Source: Nostocales cyanobacterium LEGE 11386 (GTDB lineage: Bacteria > Cyanobacteriota > Cyanobacteriia > Cyanobacteriales > Nostocaceae). Taken from it: a DNA stretch of 64,000 nucleotides. A program made the translations under genes and the position numbers. Below, in pieces: positions 42,491 through 51,245 of the stretch (position 1 is the stretch's first letter; each line of letters opens with the position of its first letter). The stretch lies in assembly GCA_015207155.1 (NCBI GenBank), contig JADEXK010000032.1, positions 1 through 64,000 on the forward strand, written 5' to 3'. The notes beneath the pieces are model-generated. The model saw only the letters and a program-made list of their open reading frames with translations. It made no database searches and was not told where the DNA came from.

Positions 42491-42613
42491 AGATGTTGCT
42501 AGTAATGATGGGAATTTTGAGTGTGTAAATCAGAAAATTAAAGCAGATTTAAGCAAAAGATAAATATAATTAATTTAATTTTAATTAATTATTTCATAGT
42601 TTAACAAAAAAAT

Positions 42614-42643
42614 AAAAACCTTTTTATAACCTTTGGATAACTC
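42614..42643 (+). promoter_or_regulatory. Candidate Pho box upstream of phoD
   Basis: Three 8-mers at an 11-bp period (AAAAACCT, TATAACCT, GATAACTC) resemble the cyanobacterial PHO box of tandem CTTAACCT units separated by 3 bp, the site of PhoB-type (SphR) regulators. The third copy is weak. Position about 65-90 bp before the phosphatase start fits phosphate control. Confidence 0.4.
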
Positions 42644-42705
42644 AAGCTTTACTCATTGGCATTACAGAATGTGGTAATTACCTATTTTGTATGACTTTGC
42701 TAATA

Positions 42706-44319
42706 ATGAGTATGAAATCTAATAACCCATTGAAGTTTAACCGTCGCCAGTTTTTACTAAATTCGGCTGTGACAGCAGGTGGAATCATTACTACCAATCT
42801 CGTATCAAAAGCGCCAGTTTTTGGACAAGCACCTGGAATTATTACCTCTGACAAAATGCGTCCTACCATACCTTATGGTATTGCCAGTGGAGATATTAGT
42901 GAAAATAGTATCATTATTTGGAGTCGCAGCGATCGCCCTGCCAGAATGTTAATTGAATATTCCACCAGCGAATCTTTCAACAATGTGCGCCGTGTTTTCG
43001 GACCTAGGGCTTTAGAAGATAACGACTTTACAGCTCGATTTACTCTCCAGAACTTACCTCCAGACCAACAAGTATTTTATCGGGTAAGTTTTCAAGATTT
43101 AGACTATCAAAATATCTACAGCGAACCTGTAAGCGGTACTTTCCGCACACCTCCCATAACTGGACGAGATATTTTCTTTGTTTGGGGTGGAGACACAGCC
43201 GGTCAAGGATGGGGGATTAATCCTGATTTTGGTGGAATGAAAATTTACGAAACCATGCGTCAACTTAATCCTGATTTTTTCATCCATTCTGGTGATACTA
43301 TCTACGCTGATAATCCCATCGAAGCAGAAAGAACATTAGATGATGGCACAATTTGGCGAAACATCACTATTGAAGAAAAATCAAAAGTAGCAGAAACGCT
43401 CACAGAATTTCGTGGTAATTATAAATATAATTTGCTGGATGAAAATGTGAAGCGGTTTAACGCTGAAGTGCCGATGTTAGCGCAGTGGGATGATCATGAA
43501 ACCACAAACAATTGGTATCCTGGCGAATTTCTCTTCAATGATGACCGCTATACAGTCAAGGATGTTAACTTGCTAGCACAAAGAGCAAGACAAGCATTTT
43601 TTGAGTATATGCCCATTCGCTATAAAACAAGATTTGATGCCGACAGATCGAGAATTTATCGCTCTTTCCAACATGGCCCATTACTTGATATTTTCATGCT
43701 GGATGAACGCACTCACCGGGGGCCAAACAGTGAGAATCGTCAGCCGGTGCAAAGTGCAGAAACAGATATGCTGGGTAAGTCACAAGTGCAATGGATAAAA
43801 GTGCAGTTGCTGAAATCAAAAGCAACATGGAAAGTAATTGCTAGTGATATGCCTTTGGGGTTAATAGTTAGAGATGGCCCCACGGATTTTGAAGCTTGGG
43901 CTAATGCAGATAATGGTCGCCCCTTGGGAAGAGAATTAGAGTTAGCAGATTTGCTGCAGTTTATCAAAAACAGGAATATTAAAAACGTTGTTTGGTTAAC
44001 TGCTGATGTACATTATGCAGCAGCACACTATTACGACCCCAATAAAGCACAATTTCAGGACTTCAAGCCGTTCTGGGAATTTGTCGCTGGGCCTCTCAAC
44101 GCTGGGACATTTGGCCCAGGACAATTAGAGAATACCTTTGGCCCACAATTAATATTTCAAAGTAATCCTCCAGGGATGAGACCAAATCGACCCCCCAGTG
44201 AAGGTTTACAATTCTTTGGTGGAGTCAAGATTGATGCTTATACCAAAGTGATGACGGTAACACTGCGTAATTTAGCTGGGCAAATTATCTATAGCCAAGA
44301 TTTACCACCAGAAGCGTAA
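42706..44319 (+). CDS. phoD: PhoD-like alkaline phosphatase, Tat-exported
   Basis: About 537 residues. The N-terminus has a twin-arginine signal (FNRRQFLLNSAVTAGG) for folded export. The mature part is a PhoD-type metallophosphatase: an N-terminal beta domain with YGIASGDISENSIIIWSR, then the metal site in FVWGGDTAGQGWG, HSGDTIYADNP, AQWDDHE and WLTADVHYAA. PhoD enzymes use Ca/Fe to release phosphate from mono- and diesters outside the plasma membrane. A possible Pho box lies upstream. The start at 42706 or 42712 is equally acceptable. Confidence 0.9.
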   Translation: MSMKSNNPLKFNRRQFLLNSAVTAGGIITTNLVSKAPVFGQAPGIITSDKMRPTIPYGIASGDISENSIIIWSRSDRPARMLIEYSTSESFNNVRRVFGPRALEDNDFTARFTLQNLPPDQQVFYRVSFQDLDYQNIYSEPVSGTFRTPPITGRDIFFVWGGDTAGQGWGINPDFGGMKIYETMRQLNPDFFIHSGDTIYADNPIEAERTLDDGTIWRNITIEEKSKVAETLTEFRGNYKYNLLDENVKRFNAEVPMLAQWDDHETTNNWYPGEFLFNDDRYTVKDVNLLAQRARQAFFEYMPIRYKTRFDADRSRIYRSFQHGPLLDIFMLDERTHRGPNSENRQPVQSAETDMLGKSQVQWIKVQLLKSKATWKVIASDMPLGLIVRDGPTDFEAWANADNGRPLGRELELADLLQFIKNRNIKNVVWLTADVHYAAAHYYDPNKAQFQDFKPFWEFVAGPLNAGTFGPGQLENTFGPQLIFQSNPPGMRPNRPPSEGLQFFGGVKIDAYTKVMTVTLRNLAGQIIYSQDLPPEA

Positions 44320-44441
44320 ATTTTCCACAATTTAGCTTAATGTAGCCAGTAAGATAGATTTATTCTGTCTGCTGGCTTTTTGTTTTTCGGTTTATATTAA
44401 CTAAATAAGAAAACTAAAATTTGAGAGTTTTGGAGTGGGTT

Positions 44442-45713
44442 ATGCTGAAGCAACTCATCCTGGAAAATTGGAAAAGTTTCCGTTATGCAGAACTTCCACT
44501 TGACCCATTAACTGTTTTAATTGGGACAAATGCCAGTGGTAAATCTAATGTAGTTGAAGCTTTGGAATTTTTACAGAGAATAGCGCAAGGCGAAAATATT
44601 GAAGCTGCTTTAGCAGGAGATAAAAAACTTTCTTCTATTCGCGGTGGTGTAGAGTGGGCTGCTCGTAAACCAGAGTCTCAGTTTACATTAAAAGTCCTAG
44701 TTCAGGGTGAGGAGGAAACAACAGATTATTTATATGTTATTCAAATACAAACAATACCTGAAGTGAGAGTGATAGAAGAATACATTGAATTTCACACTTT
44801 GAAAGAAAATAGTAAAATTGAGCAGGCGCAGGTATTTTATGTAAATAGTTCCAATTTTTCTAATAAGAGTGGTTTAAAATTTATTAGTTCTCGTATCTCT
44901 CCTAGAGAATTTATGCAATTAAATGAATCTATCAAAATAAATTTACTGCCAGACAAAGACATTGTAGACATATTAAATGAGGATTATTTACCTCTAAGAG
45001 ATAAAGTAACTAATTTGGTAATTTCTACTTTAGAACAACTCTTGATTTTAAATCCAATACCTTCTAAAATGCGTAATTATTCACGACTTTCTAAAAAACT
45101 TGAAAGTGATGCTTCAAATATAGCTGGTGTACTAGCAACATTACCTCAAGAGCAAAAATTAGAAGTAGAATCAACTCTATCTACATACATTAAAGATTTA
45201 CCAGAAGGAGATATTAAAAAAGTCTGGGCGGAAAAAGTAGGCAGATTTGGCAAAGATGCTATGCTTTACTGTCAAGAAGAATGGAAACCTGGAGAAATCA
45301 CAGAAATTGATGCTAGAAGTATGTCAGATGGAACTCTACGATTTCTGGCAATTCTTACAGCATTACTCACGCGACCAGAAGGTAGTCAAATTGTCATTGA
45401 AAAAATAGATAATGGTTTGCATCCTTCCCGTGCAAAGTTGCTGGTAAAAATACTCCGAGAAATTGGCAGCAAAAGAAAAATTGATATTTTACTTACCACT
45501 CATAATCCCGCTTTACTGGATGCTTTAGGCCCGGAAATAGTCCCGTTTATAGTTGTCGCACATCGAGATTCGGAAACAGGAGAAAGTAAACTCTCTATTT
45601 TAGAAGAAATTGATAATCTTCCTCTTTTACTAGCATCAGGTACTTTGGGTAGACTAGCAACCAAAGGAGCAATTGAAAGAAGCCTTTCTGATAAGAAGAA
45701 CCAGAAAATATGA
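44442..45713 (+). CDS. AAA family ATPase paired with a PIN-like nuclease
   Basis: A 423-residue SMC/OLD-type ATPase (AAA_21 group). Residues 1-40 include MLKQLILENWKSFR and the Walker A GTNASGKS (28-35). A helical insert (about 90-280) is followed by ARSMSDGTLRFLAIL as ABC-like signature, Walker B VIEKIDNGLHPSRA and the switch His in LLTTHNPALLD. The residue after the first Walker B acid (Glu320) is Lys321 (AAA at 45402-45404), where the family has catalytic Glu. The gene overlaps the PIN-like gene by 4 bp (ATGA). Such ATPases partner with effectors in phage defence; function here is inference. Confidence 0.85.
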   Translation: MLKQLILENWKSFRYAELPLDPLTVLIGTNASGKSNVVEALEFLQRIAQGENIEAALAGDKKLSSIRGGVEWAARKPESQFTLKVLVQGEEETTDYLYVIQIQTIPEVRVIEEYIEFHTLKENSKIEQAQVFYVNSSNFSNKSGLKFISSRISPREFMQLNESIKINLLPDKDIVDILNEDYLPLRDKVTNLVISTLEQLLILNPIPSKMRNYSRLSKKLESDASNIAGVLATLPQEQKLEVESTLSTYIKDLPEGDIKKVWAEKVGRFGKDAMLYCQEEWKPGEITEIDARSMSDGTLRFLAILTALLTRPEGSQIVIEKIDNGLHPSRAKLLVKILREIGSKRKIDILLTTHNPALLDALGPEIVPFIVVAHRDSETGESKLSILEEIDNLPLLLASGTLGRLATKGAIERSLSDKKNQKI

Positions 45714-46234
45714 ACAAGGTTCTGATTATTGATACATCAATACTTTGCGTTTATTTAAATGTTCCTGGTAAAGAAACTTGTGGTACTGATAATGACAAAT
45801 GGGATAAAAACAGGGTTGAATCATGTTTTCAATTAGAAAAGGAACAAGATACGCAGTTTATACTGCCATTAGCGACAATTATAGAGACTGGTAATCACAT
45901 AGCACAAGCTAATTCTAGACGATATGAAATTGCTCAAGCTTTTGCTGATATTTTAGTGAAAGTAGCAGATGGAGTTATACCTTGGAAAGTTTTTACAACT
46001 GAAGTAGATGAGCTGTGGAGTTCAGAACAATTGAAACAGTTAGCTACTGAATGGCCTATTCTAGCATCTAGAAAGATTTCTATTGGAGATGCAACAATTA
46101 AGACGGTAGCCGAGTATTATGCTAAAACCAGTAGCACATTGAAAGTAGAAATTTTCACGGGTGATCAAGGCTTGAAAGCTTATGAACCAATTACTCCACC
46201 ACCTACACGCCGCAGCAGTCGCAGGAAAGCATAA
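45710..46234 (+). CDS. PIN-like nuclease partner of the ATPase
   Basis: A 174-residue protein with a PIN-like arrangement of acids: Asp8 in LIIDTSILCVYL, Glu59 in ATIIETGNH, Asp127 in SIGDATIKT and Asp152 in IFTGDQGLKAYEP. The end is strongly basic (PTRRSSRRKA). It is larger than a VapC toxin. Its ATG overlaps the ATPase stop, so the two are made together. The most likely role is an RNA- or DNA-cleaving effector under ATPase control, as inference; I do not know a named system with this pair. Confidence 0.75.
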   Translation: MNKVLIIDTSILCVYLNVPGKETCGTDNDKWDKNRVESCFQLEKEQDTQFILPLATIIETGNHIAQANSRRYEIAQAFADILVKVADGVIPWKVFTTEVDELWSSEQLKQLATEWPILASRKISIGDATIKTVAEYYAKTSSTLKVEIFTGDQGLKAYEPITPPPTRRSSRRKA

Positions 46235-46249
46235 CAAAACTTTGAGGGA

Positions 46250-46855
46250 TTATTCCCGACTTTGTTGTTGATTGCGGATAACCTGCACAAATTCTTGCAC
46301 AGCATCATACTGGTCAGGCATAGTGAGGTAACGCAACAGCAACGTTGGGTCTAAATCAGGGAAAAACTCACTTCGGTCTACTTGTTCATACTCACAAGCT
46401 TGATTCAAACGAAATATTTGTATCCGGTTAGACTTCCAGAACCAAACTTCAGGCACTTGAGAAGGCTTGTATAATTCTTTTCTGTTAATTGTCCCACTTG
46501 TGACAATAACTTCAATCACAATATCTGGCGTTTCTTTATTGCTGCCAATACAGTAAGATTCATCAGGTGTCCCAGAAGCATACCCCGGTTCTTCCAGAGT
46601 AAAACCACCGCGACCGTAGAAGCGGATACCCAATTCTCTCATGTAAGCTTCTAACAAATAACCGAGAGTTGTTTTTACATACTCATGCTTATCTCCTACA
46701 GGAGACATAATTTCCATCACTCCTGCTAAATAAGTTAAGCGGACTTCTCGATTATTCTCTAACTGTGCTGAGATAATTTTGAACTGTTCCCAAGAAATAC
46801 CGCGCAAAGTAACCAATTTTTCTGTTGTCGGCTGCTCTAAAAGTGGGATACTCAT
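46250..46855 (-). CDS. Uma2 family (DUF820) protein
   Basis: A 201-residue Uma2/DUF820 protein of the PD-(D/E)XK-like nuclease fold, very abundant in cyanobacteria. The conserved core includes YLAGVMEIMSPVGDKHEYVK, the acidic TPDIVIEVIVTSG strand and LYKPSQVPEVWFW. The nuclease role is predicted only. It converges with the ATPase/PIN pair and starts about 170 bp from mutS. Confidence 0.87.
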   Translation of the reverse strand: MSIPLLEQPTTEKLVTLRGISWEQFKIISAQLENNREVRLTYLAGVMEIMSPVGDKHEYVKTTLGYLLEAYMRELGIRFYGRGGFTLEEPGYASGTPDESYCIGSNKETPDIVIEVIVTSGTINRKELYKPSQVPEVWFWKSNRIQIFRLNQACEYEQVDRSEFFPDLDPTLLLRYLTMPDQYDAVQEFVQVIRNQQQSRE

Positions 46856-47023
46856 CTCAACACTTCCTGATATTGCGATAGCGCCAGCGCTGACTTGTCA
46901 GTTCGCCTATTTACAACTCTAACCGAGAAGATAACAAAACTTTGAGCGATCGCACCTCAACTTTCACATCACGTTATCATCGAATATTGTGGCTTTTCCG
47001 TGCGTAACTCCTAGCATCTACTT

Positions 47024-49642
47024 ATGACCGCTTCTCATTCTGAATCTCAACCAACGGAACCCAATAAACCTGATACGCCTCACGCCGATACTAAATTGGT
47101 AGACCGCAGTAAGCTGAGTAAGATGTACCAGCATTATGTGGAAGTCAAGGATAAGTATCCTCATGCTTTACTGCTGTATCGGGTGGGAGATTTTTTTGAA
47201 ACTTTTTTCCAAGATGCTGTAACTGTATCTAGAGAACTAGAACTTGTACTTACCAGCAAACACGGCGGCGAGGTTGGTCGCGTGGCTATGACTGGTGTAC
47301 CTCACCACGCCTGGGAACGCTACACTACCCAATTGGTAGAAAAAGGCTACGCAGTGGTAATTTGCGACCAAGTGGAAGACTCATCTGAAGCTGTGGGTTT
47401 GGTCAGGCGCGAGGTGACGCGTATCCTCACACCTGGTACTTTGCTGGAAGAGGGAATGCTAAAATCTAGTCGCAATAATTACTTGGCGGCTGTGGTAATT
47501 GCTGGTAATCACTGGGGTTTAGCTTATGCAGATATCTCTACCGGAGAATTCCTAACTACTCAAGGTAGTGATTTAGAACACCTGACTCAGGAATTAATGC
47601 GGTTGCAACCTGCCGAGGTGTTGGTTCCTACGAACGCCCCTGATTTGGGTAGCTTGCTGCGTCCTGGTGAAACTTCGCCTCATCTCCCTCAGTGTTTACC
47701 ACCATCATTTTGTTATAGTTTACGATCGCAACTGCCGTTTTCCCAAGCCGAAGCTAGATCCACATTATTGCAGAAATTTAAAGTGCGATCGCTCGAAGGA
47801 CTCGGTTGTGATCATCTTCCTCTGGCTGTACGGGCGGCTGGGGGTTTGTTGGAATATGTGGAAGATACGCAAAAAGAAAACACCGTTTCGTTGCAAAGGT
47901 TACGCACCTATACCATTACTGATTATTTGATTGTTGATAGTCAAACCCGCCGTAACCTAGAAATTACGCAAACAGTCAGGGATGGGACATTTCATGGTTC
48001 CCTGTTGTGGGCATTAAACAGAACTAGCACAGCCATGGGCGGGCGGGCGTTGCGGCGGTGGTTGTTACAACCGCTACTAGATATTAAAGGTATTCGGTCG
48101 CGGCAAGATACCATCCAAGAATTGATGGAAAATACACCCCTGCGTCAAGATTTGCGGCAATTATTACGGCAAATTTACGACTTGGAACGATTGACGGGTA
48201 GGGCTGGTTCGGGGACGGCTAATGCTAAAGATTTAGTGGCTTTGGCGGATTCCCTGTCACGCTTACCAGAATTATCGCTCTTAGTGGCGGAGGCGCGATC
48301 GCCTTTTTTGAAAGCCTTGCAAAAAGTTCCATCTGTATTATCAGAGTTGGCACAAAAATTACACGCCCATTTAGTAGAATCACCACCAATACATATTAAA
48401 GAAGGGGGGTTAATTCGTTCGGGGATCAATCCCATGTTGGATGAGCGCAAAGCCACGGTAGAATCAGACCAGCAATGGATTGCCAATTTAGAAGTTGACG
48501 AACGCGCCAGAACGGGAATTCCTACATTGAAGGTGGGATTTAATAAAACCTTTGGTTACTACATTAGTATTTCTCGTGCTAAATCTGACCAAGTACCTAC
48601 GAATTACATCCGCAAGCAAACCCTGACGAATGAGGAACGTTATATCACCCCAGAGTTGAAGGAACGAGAAGCGCGGATTCTCACAGCGCGGGATGATTTA
48701 AATCAGTTGGAATATGAAATTTTTGTGGAGTTGCGGGAAGAGGTAGGGGAACAGGCTGAGGTCATTCGTAACCTTTCTCGTGCTGTGGCGGCGGCGGATG
48801 TGTTGTGTGGCTTGGCGGAGTTGGCTGTACAGCAAGGTTACTGTCGTCCTGAGATGGTTGCAGGACGGGAAATTATGATTGTGGATGGTCGTCATCCGGT
48901 GGTGGAACAGTCTTTACCGTCGGGGTTTTTTGTGCCGAATTCGACGCAGTTGGGGAGTGGGGAAACGTTCGCGCAGCGTGCGCGCAGCGCATACCACAGA
49001 GGCGCAGAGGGCGCACAGGAGAAACCAGATTTAGTGATTCTGACTGGCCCGAATGCAAGTGGAAAGAGTTGTTATTTGCGTCAGGTGGGATTGATTCAGT
49101 TGATGGCGCAAATTGGTAGTTTTGTGCCGGCAAGGTTTGCTAAGTTGGGAGTATGCGATCGCATTTTCACTCGTGTAGGTGCTGTAGATGATTTGGCAAC
49201 TGGTCAATCTACTTTTATGGTGGAGATGAATGAAACGGCGAATATTCTCAATCATGCTACTTCTAGGTCATTGGTATTGTTAGATGAAATTGGTAGAGGA
49301 ACAGCGACGTTTGATGGTCTTTCGATTGCTTGGGCGGTAGCAGAATATATAGCTGTAGAGATTCGGGCGCGGACGATTTTTGCCACTCATTATCATGAGT
49401 TAAATGAACTGGCTAGCATTCTGCCGAATGTGGCTAATTATCAGGTGACTGTGAAAGAATTACCCGACCAAATTATCTTTTTGCATCAAGTCCAGCCGGG
49501 GGGTGCTGATAAATCCTACGGTATTGAAGCGGGACGTTTGGCGGGTTTACCAGATGTGGTGATTCAACGGGCAAAACAAGTTATGAGTCAGATTGAGAAG
49601 CATAGTAAGATTGCGATGGGGCTGCAAAATATAGATGAGTAA
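47024..49642 (+). CDS. mutS: DNA mismatch repair ATPase MutS
   Basis: An 872-residue MutS. The mismatch-binding motif is LLYRVGDFFETFFQDA (Phe-x-Glu), followed by connector, lever and clamp regions and the ATPase with GPNASGKS and LLDEIGRGT plus FATHYHEL. Between PSGFFVPNSTQLG and EKPDLVILTGP an insertion of about 21 residues (645-666; GETFAQRARSAYHRGAEGAQ) is encoded by the same GAGGCGCAGAG-type repeat found in intergenic gaps (48958-49020). It falls just before Walker A in a variable loop and keeps the frame. Confidence 0.96.
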   Translation: MTASHSESQPTEPNKPDTPHADTKLVDRSKLSKMYQHYVEVKDKYPHALLLYRVGDFFETFFQDAVTVSRELELVLTSKHGGEVGRVAMTGVPHHAWERYTTQLVEKGYAVVICDQVEDSSEAVGLVRREVTRILTPGTLLEEGMLKSSRNNYLAAVVIAGNHWGLAYADISTGEFLTTQGSDLEHLTQELMRLQPAEVLVPTNAPDLGSLLRPGETSPHLPQCLPPSFCYSLRSQLPFSQAEARSTLLQKFKVRSLEGLGCDHLPLAVRAAGGLLEYVEDTQKENTVSLQRLRTYTITDYLIVDSQTRRNLEITQTVRDGTFHGSLLWALNRTSTAMGGRALRRWLLQPLLDIKGIRSRQDTIQELMENTPLRQDLRQLLRQIYDLERLTGRAGSGTANAKDLVALADSLSRLPELSLLVAEARSPFLKALQKVPSVLSELAQKLHAHLVESPPIHIKEGGLIRSGINPMLDERKATVESDQQWIANLEVDERARTGIPTLKVGFNKTFGYYISISRAKSDQVPTNYIRKQTLTNEERYITPELKEREARILTARDDLNQLEYEIFVELREEVGEQAEVIRNLSRAVAAADVLCGLAELAVQQGYCRPEMVAGREIMIVDGRHPVVEQSLPSGFFVPNSTQLGSGETFAQRARSAYHRGAEGAQEKPDLVILTGPNASGKSCYLRQVGLIQLMAQIGSFVPARFAKLGVCDRIFTRVGAVDDLATGQSTFMVEMNETANILNHATSRSLVLLDEIGRGTATFDGLSIAWAVAEYIAVEIRARTIFATHYHELNELASILPNVANYQVTVKELPDQIIFLHQVQPGGADKSYGIEAGRLAGLPDVVIQRAKQVMSQIEKHSKIAMGLQNIDE
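48958..49020. repeat. Dispersed repeat inserted in mutS
   Basis: GCGCAGCGTGCGCGCAGCGC is followed by CACAGAGGCGCAGAGGGCGC. The second part is the element at 16893 and 38971. It is 63 bp long, a multiple of 3, and leaves mutS in frame. Confidence 0.65.
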
Positions 49643-49801
49643 CCTAGTTTTTTCAACCACATACTTAATATTTCTTTAATAATAACTTTGACTACTTTTA
49701 GTATTTTTGCAAATGTTCTAAATAAACGGTAACATTTCGCATGTTTTTGTTACATTCTTGTTAAGAATAGTTACAACTCTCTTAACACAGGAAATATTAT
49801 T

Positions 49802-51163
49802 ATGGCAGCCTCACTCGAAAAGAATGCACCACATCAGGTTGTAATCGTTGGTGGTGGCTTTGGTGGACTGTATGCAGCAAAGACTCTTGCTAAAGCGAAT
49901 GTAAATGTTACTCTCATTGATAAACGTAACTTTCACCTATTTCAGCCGCTTTTATATCAAGTTGCTACAGGTACACTATCACCAGCTGATATTTCCTCAC
50001 CATTGCGATTTGTACTCAGAAAAAGTAAGAATACACAGGTGTTGTTGGGAGAAGTAAATAATATTGATCCAAAAGCGCAACAAGTTTCTGTGGGTGATAG
50101 ATTAGTCCCTTATGATACATTAATTGTTGCCACAGGTGCTAATCATTCCTATCTTGGTAAAGATAACTGGAAAGATTTTGCTCCTGGCTTGAAAACTGTT
50201 GAAGATGCCATTGAAATACGTCGTCGGATATTTTCGGCATTTGAAGCAGCAGAAAGAGAAACTGATCCGGAAAAACGCCGTGCTTTGTTGACTTTTGTGA
50301 TTGTGGGTGGTGGTCCCACCGGTGTAGAATTAGCAGGTGCGATCGCAGAGTTGGCACACAAAACTCTCCGAGAAGATTTCCGCAACATCGACACCTCAGA
50401 AGCAAAAATTTTACTATTGCAAGGAGGCAATCGCATCCTCCCATACATTGCGCCAGAGTTATCTCAAGCAGCAACAGCTGCTTTACAAAAGTTGGGTGTG
50501 GTGATCCAAACTAACACCAGGGTGACAAATATTGAAAATGACATCGTTACTTTTAAGCAAGGTGATGAAGTCCAAGAAATTCCTGCAAAAACTATATTGT
50601 GGGCAGCAGGTGTAAAAGCTTCCGCAATGGGTAAAGTTTTAGCAGACAGTACAGGTGTAGAATGCGATCGCGCCGGGCGTGTCATGGTAGAACCAGACTT
50701 GACTATCAAGGGTTATGAAAACATTTTTGTAGTTGGAGATTTAGCCAACTTCTCTTATCAAAATGGTCAACCTTTACCTGGTGTTGCACCTGTAGCTAAA
50801 CAAGAAGGAGAGTATGTAGCCCGACTCATTCGACTAAGGCTGCAAGGTCGTACTTTACCACAATTTAGTTACAATGATGTGGGTAGTTTGGCAATGATTG
50901 GGCAAAATTTAGCTGTTGTAGATTTAGGCTTAATCAAACTCCAAGGGTTCATTGCTTGGGTATTTTGGCTATTAATTCACATCTACTTTTTAATCGAGTT
51001 TGACACTAAATTAGTAGTAGTAATTCAGTGGGCGTGGAATTATATTACTCGTAATCGTCGCTCTAGATTGATTACAGGTCGAGAAGCTTTTCTAGAAGAT
51101 AAAATTGTTAACGATAGCAGTCATTACCAGACTCCAGAAAAGAAGCAGCCAGCCAGTATCTAG
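49802..51163 (+). CDS. Type 2 NADH dehydrogenase-like flavoprotein
   Basis: A 453-residue FAD/NAD(P)-dependent oxidoreductase of the NDH-2/Ndb type. FAD site VVIVGGGFGGLYAAKTL near the N-terminus, NAD site FVIVGGGPTGVELAGAI (about 162-178), the FAD-binding NIFVVGDLANF, and a C-terminal membrane-associated region (about 375-420). NDH-2 passes electrons from NAD(P)H to quinone without proton pumping. Divergent repeats precede it, and a terminator-like hairpin follows. Confidence 0.88.
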   Translation: MAASLEKNAPHQVVIVGGGFGGLYAAKTLAKANVNVTLIDKRNFHLFQPLLYQVATGTLSPADISSPLRFVLRKSKNTQVLLGEVNNIDPKAQQVSVGDRLVPYDTLIVATGANHSYLGKDNWKDFAPGLKTVEDAIEIRRRIFSAFEAAERETDPEKRRALLTFVIVGGGPTGVELAGAIAELAHKTLREDFRNIDTSEAKILLLQGGNRILPYIAPELSQAATAALQKLGVVIQTNTRVTNIENDIVTFKQGDEVQEIPAKTILWAAGVKASAMGKVLADSTGVECDRAGRVMVEPDLTIKGYENIFVVGDLANFSYQNGQPLPGVAPVAKQEGEYVARLIRLRLQGRTLPQFSYNDVGSLAMIGQNLAVVDLGLIKLQGFIAWVFWLLIHIYFLIEFDTKLVVVIQWAWNYITRNRRSRLITGREAFLEDKIVNDSSHYQTPEKKQPASI

Positions 51164-51206
51164 AATTTTGCTTTGTAGCATACCGCCGCATTAAACTCAT
51201 CGATAA

Positions 51207-51245
51207 CCTGCCATTCCTCTCCACGTGAGGCTACTGGCGGGTTTT
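51207..51245. terminator. Convergent stem-loop terminator
   Basis: CCTGCCA/TGGCGGG outer stem (one G-T pair) and CCTC/GAGG inner stem, then TTTT, between the NDH-2-like gene (+) and the TPR gene (-). It can serve the plus strand and touches the TPR stop codon at 51244. Confidence 0.6.

Noticed and set aside
50139..50474. 111-residue minus-strand frame inside the NDH-2-like gene
   Set aside because: A shadow of a well-supported coding frame, with no independent motif.
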